A stretch of 64,000 nt of DNA from Ectothiorhodospira magna (GCF_900110965.1 NZ_FOFO01000010.1:1-64000), one strand, 5' to 3'; counted from the first letter of the stretch, positions 7,808 to 18,900 are shown. The notes: a model not told the origin generated them from the letters alone. Numbers and translations: made by a program.

Positions 7808-9190
7808 TCAGCCCGGTTTGCGTCGGGCCGCCGGCAGCGGCTTGATGAAGATCTTGGAATTGCGCTGGTAGTTGTACATTTGGCGGCGACTGATGGGCAG
7901 GTCTTCAAGATTGCCCGCTTCAAACCCCCGTTCCCGGAACCAGTGGGCCGTGCGTGTGGTGAGTACAAACAGGCGGCTGATGCCCATGGCCCTGGCCTGG
8001 GCTTCTAGGTATTCTGCCAATGTTTCGGCACGCCCGGCCCCCCGGTAGTCGGTATGGACCGCCACACAGGCCAACTCTCCCACCTGCTCCTCCACGAACG
8101 GATACAGGGCCGCACAGGCCAGAATCATGCCGTCCTGTTCAATGACGGCAAACCGTTCGATTTCCAGTTCCAGTTGTTCCCTGGAGCGTCGCACCAGAAT
8201 GCCCTGGGCCTCCAGGGGCTGAATCAGTTCCAGGATGCCGCCCACGTCCTCAATCCGGGCGGGCCGTAGCCGCTCGTAACGCTCGCCGGTGACCAGGGTG
8301 CCGGCCCCTTCCCGGGTATACAGTTCCATCAGCAGGGCGCCGTCCTGACGCCGGTCCACGATATGTACCCTGGCCACGCCCTGACGACAAGCTGTGATGG
8401 CGCTGCGCAGATGCAGCGCCAATTCTTCGGGGATCGGACGTTGCCCCTGCAGTTGGGCCTGGGCCTGATCCGCCGTCAAATGGGTGATGGGAATGTGTTC
8501 TTCATCCCGCAGTTCCTCGGGATCACTGAAAAAAATCAGCTTGTCTGCCTTGAGGGCAATGGCAGCAGCCACCGCCACGTCCTCGGCACTCAGGTTGAAG
8601 ATTTCTCCCGTGGGGGAATAGCCCATGGGCGGCAACAGGACCATTTCACCGGACTGCAGGTGGCGCCGCAGGCCCTCCGTATCCACCCGGCGTACCTCGC
8701 CGGTGTGTTGGTAGTCCACCCCGTCCCGTACCCCCAGGGGGCGGGCGGTGACGAAATTGCCGGAGGAAACCCGGACCCGGACCCCGGACATGGGGGTATT
8801 GGCCAGCCCCATGGACAGCAGGGCCTCGATCTCCACCCGCAGGGAACCGGCCGCCTCCTTCACCGCCCGCAGGGCCTGTTCATCGGTGATCCGCAGGCCG
8901 TTGACGTAGCGGATTTCTGCACCTTTGTCCCGCAGGCGTTCCTCGATCTGAGGGCGGGCGCCGTGGACCAGCACCAGCCGGACCCCCAGGGTCTGCAGGA
9001 TGGCGATGTCATGGAGCAGGGTGGCAAATCCCGGCTGCAGCGCCGCCTCGCCGCCGAAGGCGATCACGAAGGTGCGATCCCGATGGGCGTTGATATAGGG
9101 GGCGGCGTCGCGGAACCAGGCGACATGGGGGGCGATGGGGGTGTGTTTCAATACCTTGGCGTCCTGAAAAAGCCCATGGGAAAGGGCCAT
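7808..9190 (-). CDS. argA: Amino-acid N-acetyltransferase (N-acetylglutamate synthase)
   Basis: ArgA makes N-acetylglutamate from glutamate and acetyl-CoA, the first step of arginine biosynthesis. The 460-residue protein has the classical two-domain form: an amino-acid-kinase-like domain (FVIAFGGEAALQPG, VLVHGARPQIEERL and the SAEDVAVAAAIALKADKLIF segment, residues ~40-290) that usually binds feedback arginine, and a C-terminal GNAT domain (~305-450) with VAVHTDYRGAGRAETLAEYL as the acetyl-CoA loop. Length and order match the gammaproteobacterial ArgA. It is convergent with dksA with no gap between stops, and divergent from the GNAT/C39 gene. Confidence 0.93.
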   Translation of the reverse strand: MALSHGLFQDAKVLKHTPIAPHVAWFRDAAPYINAHRDRTFVIAFGGEAALQPGFATLLHDIAILQTLGVRLVLVHGARPQIEERLRDKGAEIRYVNGLRITDEQALRAVKEAAGSLRVEIEALLSMGLANTPMSGVRVRVSSGNFVTARPLGVRDGVDYQHTGEVRRVDTEGLRRHLQSGEMVLLPPMGYSPTGEIFNLSAEDVAVAAAIALKADKLIFFSDPEELRDEEHIPITHLTADQAQAQLQGQRPIPEELALHLRSAITACRQGVARVHIVDRRQDGALLMELYTREGAGTLVTGERYERLRPARIEDVGGILELIQPLEAQGILVRRSREQLELEIERFAVIEQDGMILACAALYPFVEEQVGELACVAVHTDYRGAGRAETLAEYLEAQARAMGISRLFVLTTRTAHWFRERGFEAGNLEDLPISRRQMYNYQRNSKIFIKPLPAARRKPG

Positions 9191-9331
9191 ATCCTAATGG
9201 AAGCCCCTTTGGCCCGACATCCCCGGCGGCGGCGAAACCGGTTTGGTCCTGTGTTTTGCGCTCAACGGGTGTAGAATTCCTGCTGTCCCTCCCTGCCTGT
9301 TTTGGCATCCTTCCGCCCTGGTCCGCCTCCC

Positions 9332-10426
9332 GTGATCCGCCCCGCCCGGCTTTCCGATATCTCCGCTCTGCTGGCGATCGAGCAACGTTGCTTTGCCAGT
9401 GACCGGCTCTCCCGCCGCCAGTTTCGCTACCTGCTGACCAAGGGCAAGGCCCATACCTTGGTGTTTGACGAAGGCGAGGGGGTTTTGGGATATGTGCTGC
9501 TGCTGTTCAGTCGCGGCACGTCCATGGCCCGCCTGTATTCCATTGCCGTGGATGACGCGGCTCGGGGACGGCGCGTTGGCCGGCAACTGGTGGAGATCGC
9601 CGAGGCCCAGGCCCGGGAACGGGACTGCGCCTATCTGCGCCTGGAGATCCGCAAGGACAATCAGGCCTCCATCCGTCTGTTCGAGTCCCTGGGGTATCGT
9701 CGTTTCGGCGAGTACGGGGATTATTACGAAGACCACATGGATGCTTGGCGCTATGAAAAATCCCTGGCGCCTCATCTGCGGCCGGACATGGTGCGGGTGC
9801 CTTTCTACGAACAGACCCTGGATTTTACCTGCGGGCCATCCTCCCTGATGATGGCCATGAAGGCGCTGGATGGGGCCATGACCATGGATCGGCGTCTGGA
9901 GTTGCGTCTGTGGCGGGAGGCCACCACCATTTTCATGACCTCGGGACACGGCGGCTGTGGTCCGTTCGGACTGGCGCTTTCCGCCGCCCATCGCGGTTTT
10001 GGCGTGGAGCTGACCCTGAGTGATGAGCGCATGCCCCTGCTGGACTCCGTGCGCAGCGAGGAAAAGAAGGCGGTCATGCGACTGGTGCAGGAGGACATGC
10101 TGGATGAATTGCGGGAACTGGGGGTGCCCCTCCGCTACGGCACCCTGAGCGCGGCGGACCTGCGTGCCCGTTTCGAGGCCGGCGGCATTCCGGTGGTGCT
10201 GATCAGTTCCTACCAGATCTACGGCGAGAAGTTTCCCCACTGGGTGGTGGTGACCGGGTTTGATGATCACTTCATCTATGTGCACGATCCCTTCGTGGAT
10301 GACGACAACGGTGAAACCCCCACGGATTCCATCAACATGCCCATCCTGCAGCGGGATTTCGAGCGCATGGCCCGCTACGGCAAGGCCGGGCTCAAGGCCG
10401 TGCTGGTGGTCTATCCTCGTTCCTGA
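9332..10426 (+). CDS. GNAT acetyltransferase fused to a C39-like peptidase domain
   Basis: The protein joins two enzymes. Residues ~1-145 are a GNAT N-acetyltransferase (IRPARLSDISALLAIEQRCF, then YSIAVDDAARGRRVGRQLVE as the acetyl-CoA loop). Residues ~150-364 are a C39-like papain-fold peptidase with a predicted catalytic Cys in DFTCGPSSLMMA and His-Asp in FPHWVVVTGFDDHFIYVHDP. The family is known to pair with RimK-like ligases, which is what follows here after 33 bases. The substrate is unknown; comparative work on amidoligases proposes peptide synthesis or protein tagging. GTG 9332 gives the usual GNAT start VIRPARLSD; a TTG at 9302 is an alternative. Neither has a good ribosome-binding site. 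Confidence 0.85.
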   Translation: MIRPARLSDISALLAIEQRCFASDRLSRRQFRYLLTKGKAHTLVFDEGEGVLGYVLLLFSRGTSMARLYSIAVDDAARGRRVGRQLVEIAEAQARERDCAYLRLEIRKDNQASIRLFESLGYRRFGEYGDYYEDHMDAWRYEKSLAPHLRPDMVRVPFYEQTLDFTCGPSSLMMAMKALDGAMTMDRRLELRLWREATTIFMTSGHGGCGPFGLALSAAHRGFGVELTLSDERMPLLDSVRSEEKKAVMRLVQEDMLDELRELGVPLRYGTLSAADLRARFEAGGIPVVLISSYQIYGEKFPHWVVVTGFDDHFIYVHDPFVDDDNGETPTDSINMPILQRDFERMARYGKAGLKAVLVVYPRS

Positions 10427-10459
10427 GCCTCCCCCTCACTCATAAGGAGAACATCATTC

Positions 10460-11932
10460 ATGTCGGATCACGTCCTGCTCATCGAGCAGCCGGGGGACTG
10501 GAAGCCCCATTTCCCCGAATACCCCGTGGTGGTGGCCGAGGACTACCTCACCAATCCCAGGTATTCCAGTCATACCCGTTTACGGGTCATCAACCTGTGC
10601 CGCAGCCACCGCTACCTGAGCGAGGGGTATTACTGCTCCCTGCTGGCGGAGGCCCGCCAGCACAAGGTGGTGCCCACGGTGCGCACCCTGCAGGATCTGT
10701 CCAGGAAATCCATCTACAGCCTGGATACCGAGGACATCGACCGCAAGGTGGCCCGGGTGCTGGGTCGCAAGCGCGTCGGCCTGCAGCCCACCGCTTTTGA
10801 GATGACGGTCTTCTTCGGCCAATGTGCGCCCAAGGAAATGCACGAGATCGGCCAGCAGTTGTTCTCCATTTTTCGGGCGCCCCTGTTCAAGGTGGAATTT
10901 AAACTGGTGGGCCAGTGGCGCATCGATGCCATCAAGCCCCTGGCCCTCAACAGTCTGACCCCGGAGCAGGAAACGGCCTTTTTCGAGGCCCTGGACAATT
11001 ACCTCAAGCGCCCCTGGCGCAAGCCCAGGGGGCCGCGCAACTTCAAGTACGATCTGGCCATCCTGCAGAACCCGGACGAGGACCTGCCGCCGTCGAACCG
11101 GGCGGCCCTGAACCAGTTCGTTCGCCAGGGCAAGGCCCTGGGTCTGGAGGTGGATCTGATCGACCGCAAGGATTTCGGTCGGCTGGCCGAGTACGACGCC
11201 CTGTTCATCCGCGAGACCACCCGGATCGACCATTACACCTACCGTTTCGCCCGCAAGGCGGACGGCGAGGGGATGGTGGTGATTGATGATCCGGATTCCA
11301 TCCTCAAGTGCACCAACAAGGTCTACCTGGCGGAACTGCTGGCGGGACAGAAGGTGCCCACGCCCAGGACCCTGATCCTGCGCAAGGAAAATATCCTGGC
11401 GGCCGAGGAGGTGATCGGTTATCCGGTGGTGCTGAAGATTCCCGACGGGTCCTTTTCCCGTGGGGTGTTCAAGGCGGAGGACCGGGCGGAGCTGGAAGAG
11501 ATCAGCAAGCGCCTGTTCAAGGAGTCGGATCTGATCCTGGCCCAGGAATTCGTTTACACGGAATTTGACTGGCGGGTGGGGATACTGAACAAGCAGCCCC
11601 TGTATGTGTGCCAGTACCTGATGTCCAAGAAACACTGGCAGATCGTCAACCACCAGGCCAAGGGCAGCCTGCGTCAGGGGGGCTTTCGTACCCTGCCGGT
11701 GGATCAGGCGCCTCCCGTGGTGCTGAAGACGGCCCTCAAGGCCGCCAACCTGATTGGTGACGGCCTGTACGGGGTGGATCTCAAGCAGACCGACCGGGGT
11801 GTCATGGTGATCGAGGTGAACGATAACCCCAGTCTGGATGCGGGGGTGGAAGATGAGGTACTCAAGGAGGGGTTGTATCAGGCCATTATGAAGGACTTGG
11901 TGCGACGTCTGGACCTGATGCGGCGGCGGTGA
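10460..11932 (+). CDS. RimK family ATP-grasp ligase with RLAN domain
   Basis: The 490-residue protein has the RLAN domain found upstream of a class of RimK-like ATP-grasps (HVLLIEQPGDWKPHFPEYPVV and the following ~200 residues). Its C-terminal ATP-grasp domain contains NKVYLAELLAGQKVPTPRT, YPVVLKIPDGSFSRGVFKA (nucleotide-binding lysine and glycine loop) and VIEVNDNPSLDAGVED (metal ligands Glu and Asn). Such enzymes form amide bonds between amino acids, or between an amino acid and a protein carboxylate. AAGGAG lies ten bases before the ATG. With the GNAT/C39 gene it forms a two-gene unit; the product is unknown. Confidence 0.88.
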   Translation: MSDHVLLIEQPGDWKPHFPEYPVVVAEDYLTNPRYSSHTRLRVINLCRSHRYLSEGYYCSLLAEARQHKVVPTVRTLQDLSRKSIYSLDTEDIDRKVARVLGRKRVGLQPTAFEMTVFFGQCAPKEMHEIGQQLFSIFRAPLFKVEFKLVGQWRIDAIKPLALNSLTPEQETAFFEALDNYLKRPWRKPRGPRNFKYDLAILQNPDEDLPPSNRAALNQFVRQGKALGLEVDLIDRKDFGRLAEYDALFIRETTRIDHYTYRFARKADGEGMVVIDDPDSILKCTNKVYLAELLAGQKVPTPRTLILRKENILAAEEVIGYPVVLKIPDGSFSRGVFKAEDRAELEEISKRLFKESDLILAQEFVYTEFDWRVGILNKQPLYVCQYLMSKKHWQIVNHQAKGSLRQGGFRTLPVDQAPPVVLKTALKAANLIGDGLYGVDLKQTDRGVMVIEVNDNPSLDAGVEDEVLKEGLYQAIMKDLVRRLDLMRRR

Positions 11933-11944
11933 TGTGCCTTGCCC

Positions 11945-12406
11945 TCAGTGGCCCGGCAGTCCTTGTACCTGATCACCGGACTGAATCCCGCGATCCTCGA
12001 ACCATCCCTGCTGCATTTCCAGGGCATAGCGGGTCGGGCCGGCGGCATGGTGCAGGGTGCGACTGTGGGGCTGCATCCGGGCGATGTTCAGTATTCGCCC
12101 TTGCTCGTCGATGAAGGCAACCGACAGGGGCAGGGGCGTGTTGAGCATCCACATGGCCACCGGCTCGGGCTGTTCCCAGACGAAGAGCATGCCGTGGTCC
12201 GGAGGCAGGGACTCCCGGAACATGAGTCCCTGGGCGCGCAGGGGCGCGGTGTCGGCCACTTCGGCAGTCAGGGGATGGTCACCGATGTGCAGGGAAATGA
12301 CGGCCAGGTCGGCTGCCGCCCCGTGCCTGTCCTGGGCCTGGGGGGGCAGGCAGGCGGTGACCAGCAGTAGCGACAGCAGCGTCAGGAATCGTTGGGATGT
12401 GTTCAT
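11945..12406 (-). CDS. DUF192 lipoprotein
   Basis: This 153-residue protein is a DUF192 family member of unknown function. The N-terminus MNTSQRFLTLLSLLLVTACL is a signal peptide ending in a lipobox (VTAC), so the mature protein should be a lipoprotein. The DUF192 core is clear: LTAEVADTAPLRAQGLMFRE, HGMLFVWEQP, VAMWMLNTPLPLSVAFID. It converges on the RimK-like gene (12 bases apart) and is divergent from ilvD. A much longer open frame continues upstream opposite ilvD, but it is antisense to a clear gene and is not coding. Confidence 0.85.
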   Translation of the reverse strand: MNTSQRFLTLLSLLLVTACLPPQAQDRHGAAADLAVISLHIGDHPLTAEVADTAPLRAQGLMFRESLPPDHGMLFVWEQPEPVAMWMLNTPLPLSVAFIDEQGRILNIARMQPHSRTLHHAAGPTRYALEMQQGWFEDRGIQSGDQVQGLPGH

Positions 12407-12475
12407 TGACCGACCATAACTATTCTCAGTGGACGGTGTAAACTGTGCGGTCTTGGCAGCACTTCGGAGTTTACC

Positions 12476-14332
12476 ATGCCCCAGTACAGATCCCGCACCT
12501 CCACCCATGGCCGCAACATGGCTGGCGCCCGCGCCCTGTGGCGTGCCACCGGCATGAAGGACGGCGACTTCGGCAAGCCCATCATCGCCATTGCCAACTC
12601 GTTCACCCAGTTCGTCCCCGGTCATGTGCATCTCAAGGACCTGGGGCAACTGGTGGCCCGCGAGATCGAGAAGGCCGGCGGCGTGGCCAAGGAATTCAAC
12701 ACCATCGCCGTGGACGACGGCATCGCCATGGGCCACGGCGGCATGCTCTATTCCCTGCCGTCCCGGGAGCTGATTGCCGACGCGGTGGAGTACATGGTCA
12801 ATGCCCATTGCGCCGATGCCCTGGTATGCATCTCCAATTGCGACAAGATCACCCCCGGTATGCTCAATGCCGCCATGCGGCTGAACATCCCGGTGGTCTT
12901 CGTCTCCGGCGGCCCCATGGAGGCGGGCAAGGTGACCCGGGGCGATAAGGTCATCAGTCTGGACCTGGTGGATGCCATGGTGGCCGCCGCCAACCCCCAG
13001 GAGAGCGACGACACCGTGATGGAGTACGAGCGCTCCGCCTGCCCCACCTGCGGTTCCTGTTCCGGCATGTTCACCGCCAATTCCATGAACTGCCTCACCG
13101 AGGCCCTGGGCCTGTCCCTGCCCGGCAACGGCTCCCTGCTGGCGACCCATGCCGGGCGCCGGGAGCTGTTCCTGGAGGCGGGGCGCCTGGTGGTGGATCT
13201 GGCCCGGCGTTACTACGAGCAGGACGATGCTTCCGTGTTGCCCCGGGCCATCGCCAGCCGCGAGGCTTTCGAGAATGCCATGAGCCTGGACATCGCCATG
13301 GGGGGCTCCACCAACACCGTGCTGCACCTGCTGGCGGCGGCCCGGGAAGGGGAGGTGGATTTCACCATGGCGGACATCGACCGCCTCTCCCGCAAGGTGC
13401 CCAACATCTGCAAGGTGGCCCCGGCCACCCAGCAGTATCACATGGAGGACGTGCACCGGGCTGGCGGCGTGCTGGCCATCCTGGGGGAACTGGATCAAGT
13501 GGGGTTGCTGCATCGGAACGTGGCCACCGTCCACAGTCCCACCCTGGCCGATGCCCTGGCACGCTGGGATGTGGCCCGCAGCGATGCCGCCGAGGCTCAT
13601 GAGCGTTTCCTGGCCGCCCCCGGCGGTGTGCCCACCCAGGAGGCATTTTCCCAGTCCCGGCGCTGGGACACCCTGGATCTGGACCGGATCGGTGGGTGCA
13701 TTCGTTCGGTGGCCCACGCCTATTCCCAGGATGGCGGGCTGGCGGTGCTCTACGGCAATCTGGCCCCGGAGGGCTGTATCGTCAAGACCGCCGGCGTGGA
13801 CGAGAGCATTCTGAAGTTCTCCGGCCCTGCCCGGGTGTTCGAAAGTCAGGACGATGCCGTGGCGGCGATCCTGGGGGATCAGGTGAAGGCGGGGGATGTG
13901 GTGATCATCCGTTATGAAGGCCCCCGCGGCGGGCCGGGGATGCAGGAGATGCTCTATCCCACCAGTTACCTGAAATCCAAGGGGCTGGGCAAGGTCTGTG
14001 CCCTGGTGACGGATGGCCGTTTTTCCGGCGGTACCTCGGGTCTGTCCATCGGGCACGTGTCACCGGAAGCCGCGGAGGGCGGCAACATCGGTCTGGTGGA
14101 GGAGGGGGATGTCATCGAGATTGACATCCCGGCGCGGGTGATTCGCATTGCCGTGGAGGATGGGGAACTGGAGCGTCGGCGGGCTGCCATGGAGCAGCGG
14201 GGCGAGCGGGCCTGGCAGCCGGTGGATCGGCAGCGGGTGGTGAGTCAGGCCCTCAGGGCCTATGCCCTGATGGCCACTTCCGCGGCCCAGGGGGCGGTGC
14301 GGGATATTTCCCAGTTGCAGGTGAAGCGGTAG
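12476..14332 (+). CDS. ilvD: Dihydroxy-acid dehydratase
   Basis: IlvD removes water from 2,3-dihydroxy-3-methylvalerate and 2,3-dihydroxyisovalerate to give the 2-keto acids for isoleucine and valine. The 618-residue protein carries both family signatures: [13 protein letters not shown] near residue 120 and [19 protein letters not shown] near residue 190, which hold the iron-sulfur ligands. [20 protein letters not shown] near 515 is the conserved C-terminal loop. Length matches the E. coli enzyme. It stands alone; another branched-chain gene (ilvE) lies 18 kb away. Confidence 0.96.
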   Translation: MPQYRSRTSTHGRNMAGARALWRATGMKDGDFGKPIIAIANSFTQFVPGHVHLKDLGQLVAREIEKAGGVAKEFNTIAVDDGIAMGHGGMLYSLPSRELIADAVEYMVNAHCADALVCISNCDKITPGMLNAAMRLNIPVVFVSGGPMEAGKVTRGDKVISLDLVDAMVAAANPQESDDTVMEYERSACPTCGSCSGMFTANSMNCLTEALGLSLPGNGSLLATHAGRRELFLEAGRLVVDLARRYYEQDDASVLPRAIASREAFENAMSLDIAMGGSTNTVLHLLAAAREGEVDFTMADIDRLSRKVPNICKVAPATQQYHMEDVHRAGGVLAILGELDQVGLLHRNVATVHSPTLADALARWDVARSDAAEAHERFLAAPGGVPTQEAFSQSRRWDTLDLDRIGGCIRSVAHAYSQDGGLAVLYGNLAPEGCIVKTAGVDESILKFSGPARVFESQDDAVAAILGDQVKAGDVVIIRYEGPRGGPGMQEMLYPTSYLKSKGLGKVCALVTDGRFSGGTSGLSIGHVSPEAAEGGNIGLVEEGDVIEIDIPARVIRIAVEDGELERRRAAMEQRGERAWQPVDRQRVVSQALRAYALMATSAAQGAVRDISQLQVKR

Positions 14333-14345
14333 GTTGTTTGGCGTT

Positions 14346-14456
14346 CCCCTCACCCCAACCCCTCTCCCGCAAGGGGAGAGGGGCTTTCCCTGCATCCTTC
14401 CCTGGGGGCTTGATTTGCCCATGGCGAGGCCCTCCCTTCTCCCCCTGGGAGAAGGG
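14346..14456. repeat. Two C-rich hairpin repeats between ilvD and the beta-CASP gene
   Basis: The first unit, CCCCTCACCCCAACCCCTC onward, folds into a 10-bp stem CCCCTCTCCC/GGGAGAGGGG (14359-14383). The second folds as CCCTTCTCCC-CCT-GGGAGAAGGG (14434-14456). Near-identical units occur at 48310-48348 and 52239-52262, and a variant at 34247-34276, so this is a dispersed intergenic repeat. Its position between convergent genes suggests a bidirectional transcript end, but there is no T-run. Confidence 0.75.
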
Positions 14457-14482
14457 CTGGGGATGAAGGGGCATCACCTCGG

Positions 14483-15883
14483 CTAAAGGGTGATGGTCTC
14501 CCCGTACTCCGGTACCCGGGCATCAATGCCGTGCGTCTTGCGCAGCAACTCGGCCAGGGCATCCCGGGCCTGGGGCTCTCCGTGAACCATGTAGAACACC
14601 GGTTTGCCCTTGAACCCCTTGGCCCAGCCCACCAGCTGACTCTGCCCGGCATGGGCGGAAAAACCGCCCAGGGTATGTATCCGGGCCTTGACCGCCACTT
14701 CGCTGCCCAGCAGCTTGACCCGCTCAACCCCATCCACCAGCAGTCGGCCCAGGCTGCCCTTGGCCTGGAAGCCCACAATCACCACATGGTTCTGCTTGCG
14801 CCACAGGTTGTACTTGAGATGGTGGCGGATGCGCCCACCGGTGCACATGCCGGCGCCGGCGATGATGATGGCCCCGGACTTGATCCGGTTGATGGCCATG
14901 GATTCATCCACACGGCGGGTGAACTGCAAAATGGGCAGGGCATGGTCCAGGTCACTGCCTGCGGCCTGACTGAGGGCTTTGATGTCTCCGCCATTGAGCT
15001 GGTTGCGCCGACGGCCATAGAGTTCCGTCACCTGAATGCCCATGGGGCTGTCCAGAAATATCTTCTGCTGGGGCAGGCGTCCTTGATGGTACAGCATGCT
15101 CAGGTGATAGAGCATTTCCTGGGTACGGCCCACGGCAAAGGCAGGGATCAGCACATTGCCGCCATCCCGGTTCGCCTGTTCCAGAATGTTTGCCAGTTCT
15201 TCCACCGTATCCGCCAGGGGACGATGGTCACGGTCACCGTAGGTGCTCTCCATCAGCACCACATCGGCATGTTTCATCGAGGCCGGTTTGTACATGAGCA
15301 CCGAATCCGGGTTGCCCAGATCGCCGGAAAACACCAGATGCCGGGTGCGACCCCCGTCCTCTATCATCAGTTCGACGATGGCCGAACCCAGGATATGACC
15401 GGCGTCATGGTAGATCAGGCGCAGGTCGGGGGCGATGGTGGTGGGGGCGCCATAGAGCAAGGGCTGACACAGGGCCAGGGTGGCCTCCACATCATCCTGG
15501 GTGTACACCGGTTCGATCAGGGGCTTGCCGGCCCGTTCCCGCCACTTGTTTTCCCATTCGATGTCCTTGGCCATCACATGGGCTGCATCCTTGAGCATGA
15601 TCTCCAGAAGTTCCAACGTGGCCACGGTGCAGTAGACAGGCCCCTGAAACCCGTCACGGACCAGCTTGGGCAGTAGCCCGGCATGGTCCAGGTGACCGTG
15701 GGAAAGCACCACGGCGTCGATCTTTTTTGCCAGCTCCGCCAGGGAGCGCCGGTTGGCCCGGTCGGCGTCGGCGCCTCCCTGCTGAATCCCGCATTCCAGC
15801 AACAGCTGGGTGTGGGCGGTGCGTAGCAGGTAGCAGGAGCCGGTCACTTCGCCGGCAGCGCCCATAAAAGTCATTTCGGCCAT
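14483..15883 (-). CDS. MBL-fold beta-CASP ribonuclease family protein
   Basis: The 466-residue protein belongs to the RNA-specific metallo-beta-lactamase group (beta-CASP, CPSF-like). The zinc motif HxHxDH is LSHGHLDHAG near residue 60; HILGSAIVE near 160 supplies a further His. STYGDRDH follows near 215, and the beta-CASP motifs FQAKGSLGR and GGFSAHAGQSQLVGW lie near 370 and 405. Bacterial homologues are predicted endo/exoribonucleases but mostly uncharacterised. The start lies 40 bases after the tamB stop on the same strand, so it may be the last gene of the tamA-tamB unit. Confidence 0.85.
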   Translation of the reverse strand: MAEMTFMGAAGEVTGSCYLLRTAHTQLLLECGIQQGGADADRANRRSLAELAKKIDAVVLSHGHLDHAGLLPKLVRDGFQGPVYCTVATLELLEIMLKDAAHVMAKDIEWENKWRERAGKPLIEPVYTQDDVEATLALCQPLLYGAPTTIAPDLRLIYHDAGHILGSAIVELMIEDGGRTRHLVFSGDLGNPDSVLMYKPASMKHADVVLMESTYGDRDHRPLADTVEELANILEQANRDGGNVLIPAFAVGRTQEMLYHLSMLYHQGRLPQQKIFLDSPMGIQVTELYGRRRNQLNGGDIKALSQAAGSDLDHALPILQFTRRVDESMAINRIKSGAIIIAGAGMCTGGRIRHHLKYNLWRKQNHVVIVGFQAKGSLGRLLVDGVERVKLLGSEVAVKARIHTLGGFSAHAGQSQLVGWAKGFKGKPVFYMVHGEPQARDALAELLRKTHGIDARVPEYGETITL

Positions 15884-15923
15884 GTTGGGTGTCCTGTGTC
15901 CAGTGTGGAGGATGATGTCCTGT

Positions 15924-18900
15924 TCAGCGTTCCCGCCGATAGATCAGATCCATGCTTTGGGCATCGGCGGCGGACCGGGTTTCCAGGCTCAGAGTACGGG
16001 AAAGCTGGTAATTGAGCATGACCGTGGTGCTGCGCTCGAACAGGCCCACCGCATAGCGCAGATAAAGTCGCGGTGAAAGATAGCGCCCCATCATCAGGGC
16101 AGCCCCTTCCAGTTCCGTGCCGGTATCCACCGTAAATTCATCCAGTCCCAGCTGCCGGCCAATCCGGTCGGTGATGAATCCACCCTGCTCGATGCCGTAC
16201 ATGGCTATGGCGGAGAGAATGGCATTGGCATCCGTTTCTCCCCGGGCGCCGGACAGAGGACGACCGGTGACCAGAAAGGAGAGGGCATCACTGTCTTCCA
16301 TCGGTGGATCGGAGAACACTCTGGAGCGGGGGGCATCCAGGGTGCCGGCGATTTCCAGACCCACCACCACGTCATGGGCGGGCACCTGGCGCAAGGCCCG
16401 CAGATTCAGCCCCGGATTGTCCGGTGGTCCCTGAAACAGGATAACACCCCGTTCCACCGTCAAATCCTGGCCGTAAGCCTTGTAGCGTCCCTCGATGACC
16501 CGGATATCACCCACCAGGCGAGTGGACATGCCCGGCGTCTCCTGCACCATCACGTTGCCCCCGAGCCGGGCATTGAGGCCAAAGCCGCTGATGCGTACCT
16601 GATCCCCCAGAATGAGCCTGATCCGGGCAATCACCTGCAGGGGCAGGGGAGCCTCCCCGTGATCGCTGTCGATGATGATTTCGTCCCTGGAGACTGATAT
16701 CGCCTGTTGGGGCAGCTCCACCAGGGTGATGCTGGCCTCGGGCACGGTAATATCACCGGTGACAATGAGCCGCTCTCCCAACACCGTCAGTTGCAGGTCC
16801 GGGCTGATCATCAAGGTCACGTCAGGCCGCCGGGCTGCCTGAAAACGGTCACCCCGGAGGGTGAGGGTGACCGGATAGCCCCGGTCTGCATCCATGATCA
16901 CCTGACCGTTGAGCGCCAGCCGGCCAGGTCCGGAACGTACCGTGCCGTCGAATTGCAGACGTTCGCTGCCCTGATGGGTGAGGGTCAGGGCCATCTCATC
17001 CAGAGTGATGCCCAGGTCCGGCACCTCCAGACGGGCCTCCGTCAGGGCAATCTCTCCCTCCATCCGGGGTTGGGCCAGGGTGCCGCCAAGGATCAGGTCA
17101 GCACCGATCCGGCCCGATGTATGCCGGATCTGGGGAACCAGCATGTCCAGCCAGCCCAGTTCGGTCAGATCCGCCCTGGCTCTGCCCGCCAGGGTGAGTG
17201 CGCCATCGGCGTCGGGACTGAGTGCCACCCTGGCATCGAGGGTGCCCGCTTCCAGAAAACCCAATTGCAGGGTTGCTGCCAGATCCTGATGGTCAATGCG
17301 GACATCGGCCCGGGCCTGATGATAGGGCACTGTCTGCTCATCCCCATCCTGTCCCAGGATACGCAGATGACCATCACTGGGCAGCACTTGAGCCTCCAGG
17401 CGCAGATGCTCATCCAGGCGCAGTTCAGCCTGGGCATCCAGATGCCCCTCCAGTTGCAGGTTCGGAGGCAGCAGGGGAGACAGGCTCGCCAGAGCCAGAT
17501 CCGACAGGGTCAGTTGACCCCGACCCCCCGCCTGCTCAGACCAACTGCCCTCCAGACACAGCCGGGCGGGTGCCTGCAATAGGCACAGACGCCCCATTTC
17601 GGCCCTGTCCGGGGCCGCTTGCAGGGTGACCGGGGTCGCCAGTTGCCAGAGACCTGCCAGAGGTTGATCCAGATTCATACGGGTAAGCTGGCCGCGCCAT
17701 GCGGGCGGGTCGGTTGCTGTCAGACCACCTGCCAGGGACAGGCCCAACTGCCCCTGATCGGCGTCCAGATCCAGATGAATCCGATGCCCGTCACCCCGCC
17801 CTTCTCCAGTCAGGGTCAGCCGGGTCAGGTCCAGGGTGTCTTCCAGGGTCAGGGCAGCAATGGTGAGGTTGAGTGTCAGGGGACTTTGGGGGGACAGGCC
17901 GGCCTGCAGATCCAGGTCCACCTGGCCCAGACTCAGATCCCCATAACCGAGGGTTTTACCACGGGCGGTGGCGGTGATCTGAGGGCTGTCCAGTGGCCCC
18001 TGAATCCGGCCCTGGGCCTGTAACTGCCCCCTAAGTCCTGGCCAGAGATCCGGCAGATCTGGCGCCCGCAGGTCCAGGGCCACATCCAGATGATCGGTGA
18101 CCTCACCTCGCATATTCAGATGATTATTGCCCACGGCCAGTTGCAGATCGGGAGAGGTCAGCCGCTGACCACGGACGTTCACCTGTCCCTGGCCATGAAC
18201 GGGAAATCCGCGCAAGTCCCCCGACAGCGCCTGCAGATCCACCTGGGTCACCAGCCCCAGCGCTTCATCCAGGCGTCCCTGGCTGCTCAGGGCCAGCTGT
18301 AGATGACCGGGTAGATCGGCCATGAAATGGCCGGGTGCCAGGTGGCGTCCCGTCAGTTCCACTGCCCAGTGAATGCCCTCATGCCAGCTGATCCGGCCAT
18401 TCAAGTCCAGATCCCCCGCTTCGCTGCGGATGGCAAGGGGGGCCGGATACAGGGCCTGGGTATCTCCTTGAGCCACCAGGCTCAGGGCCAGAGCCGGCCA
18501 TTCATCCAGGGTGATCCCGGTATCCAGATTAAGCCTGTAGCTATCGGGCTGCCCCTGGGTGATCAATCGACCCTCTGCCACGGACAGACGCTGATCCTGG
18601 CCCAGGGGGATGGTGAAGGCCTGCCAGTGATGGGTCAGGTCCAGGGTCAGGTGGGTCACAGGATCGCGGATATCCCCTGTGGTCACCAGATTCAAGGGGG
18701 CAAGTATCTGATGGCGAAGTGTCAGCCGGGTCAGATCCCCCTGGGTGACGAGTTGCCCTTGGGCCTGATCGGCATCGGGCAGGAAGTCATTGGCCGCTGC
18801 GGGCAGCGGAAGATGCCAGTCCAATCCCAGCGCCATGGAATAGGGCAGGGTCAATGCGATATGACCTGCAGCCAGGAGGTTGGCATGGGGGCTGTCCAGG

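Noticed and set aside
12407-14056. Upstream extension of the DUF192 gene into a 703-residue protein
   Set aside because: The extension is antisense to ilvD; the signal peptide with lipobox at 12406 gives a clear true start.
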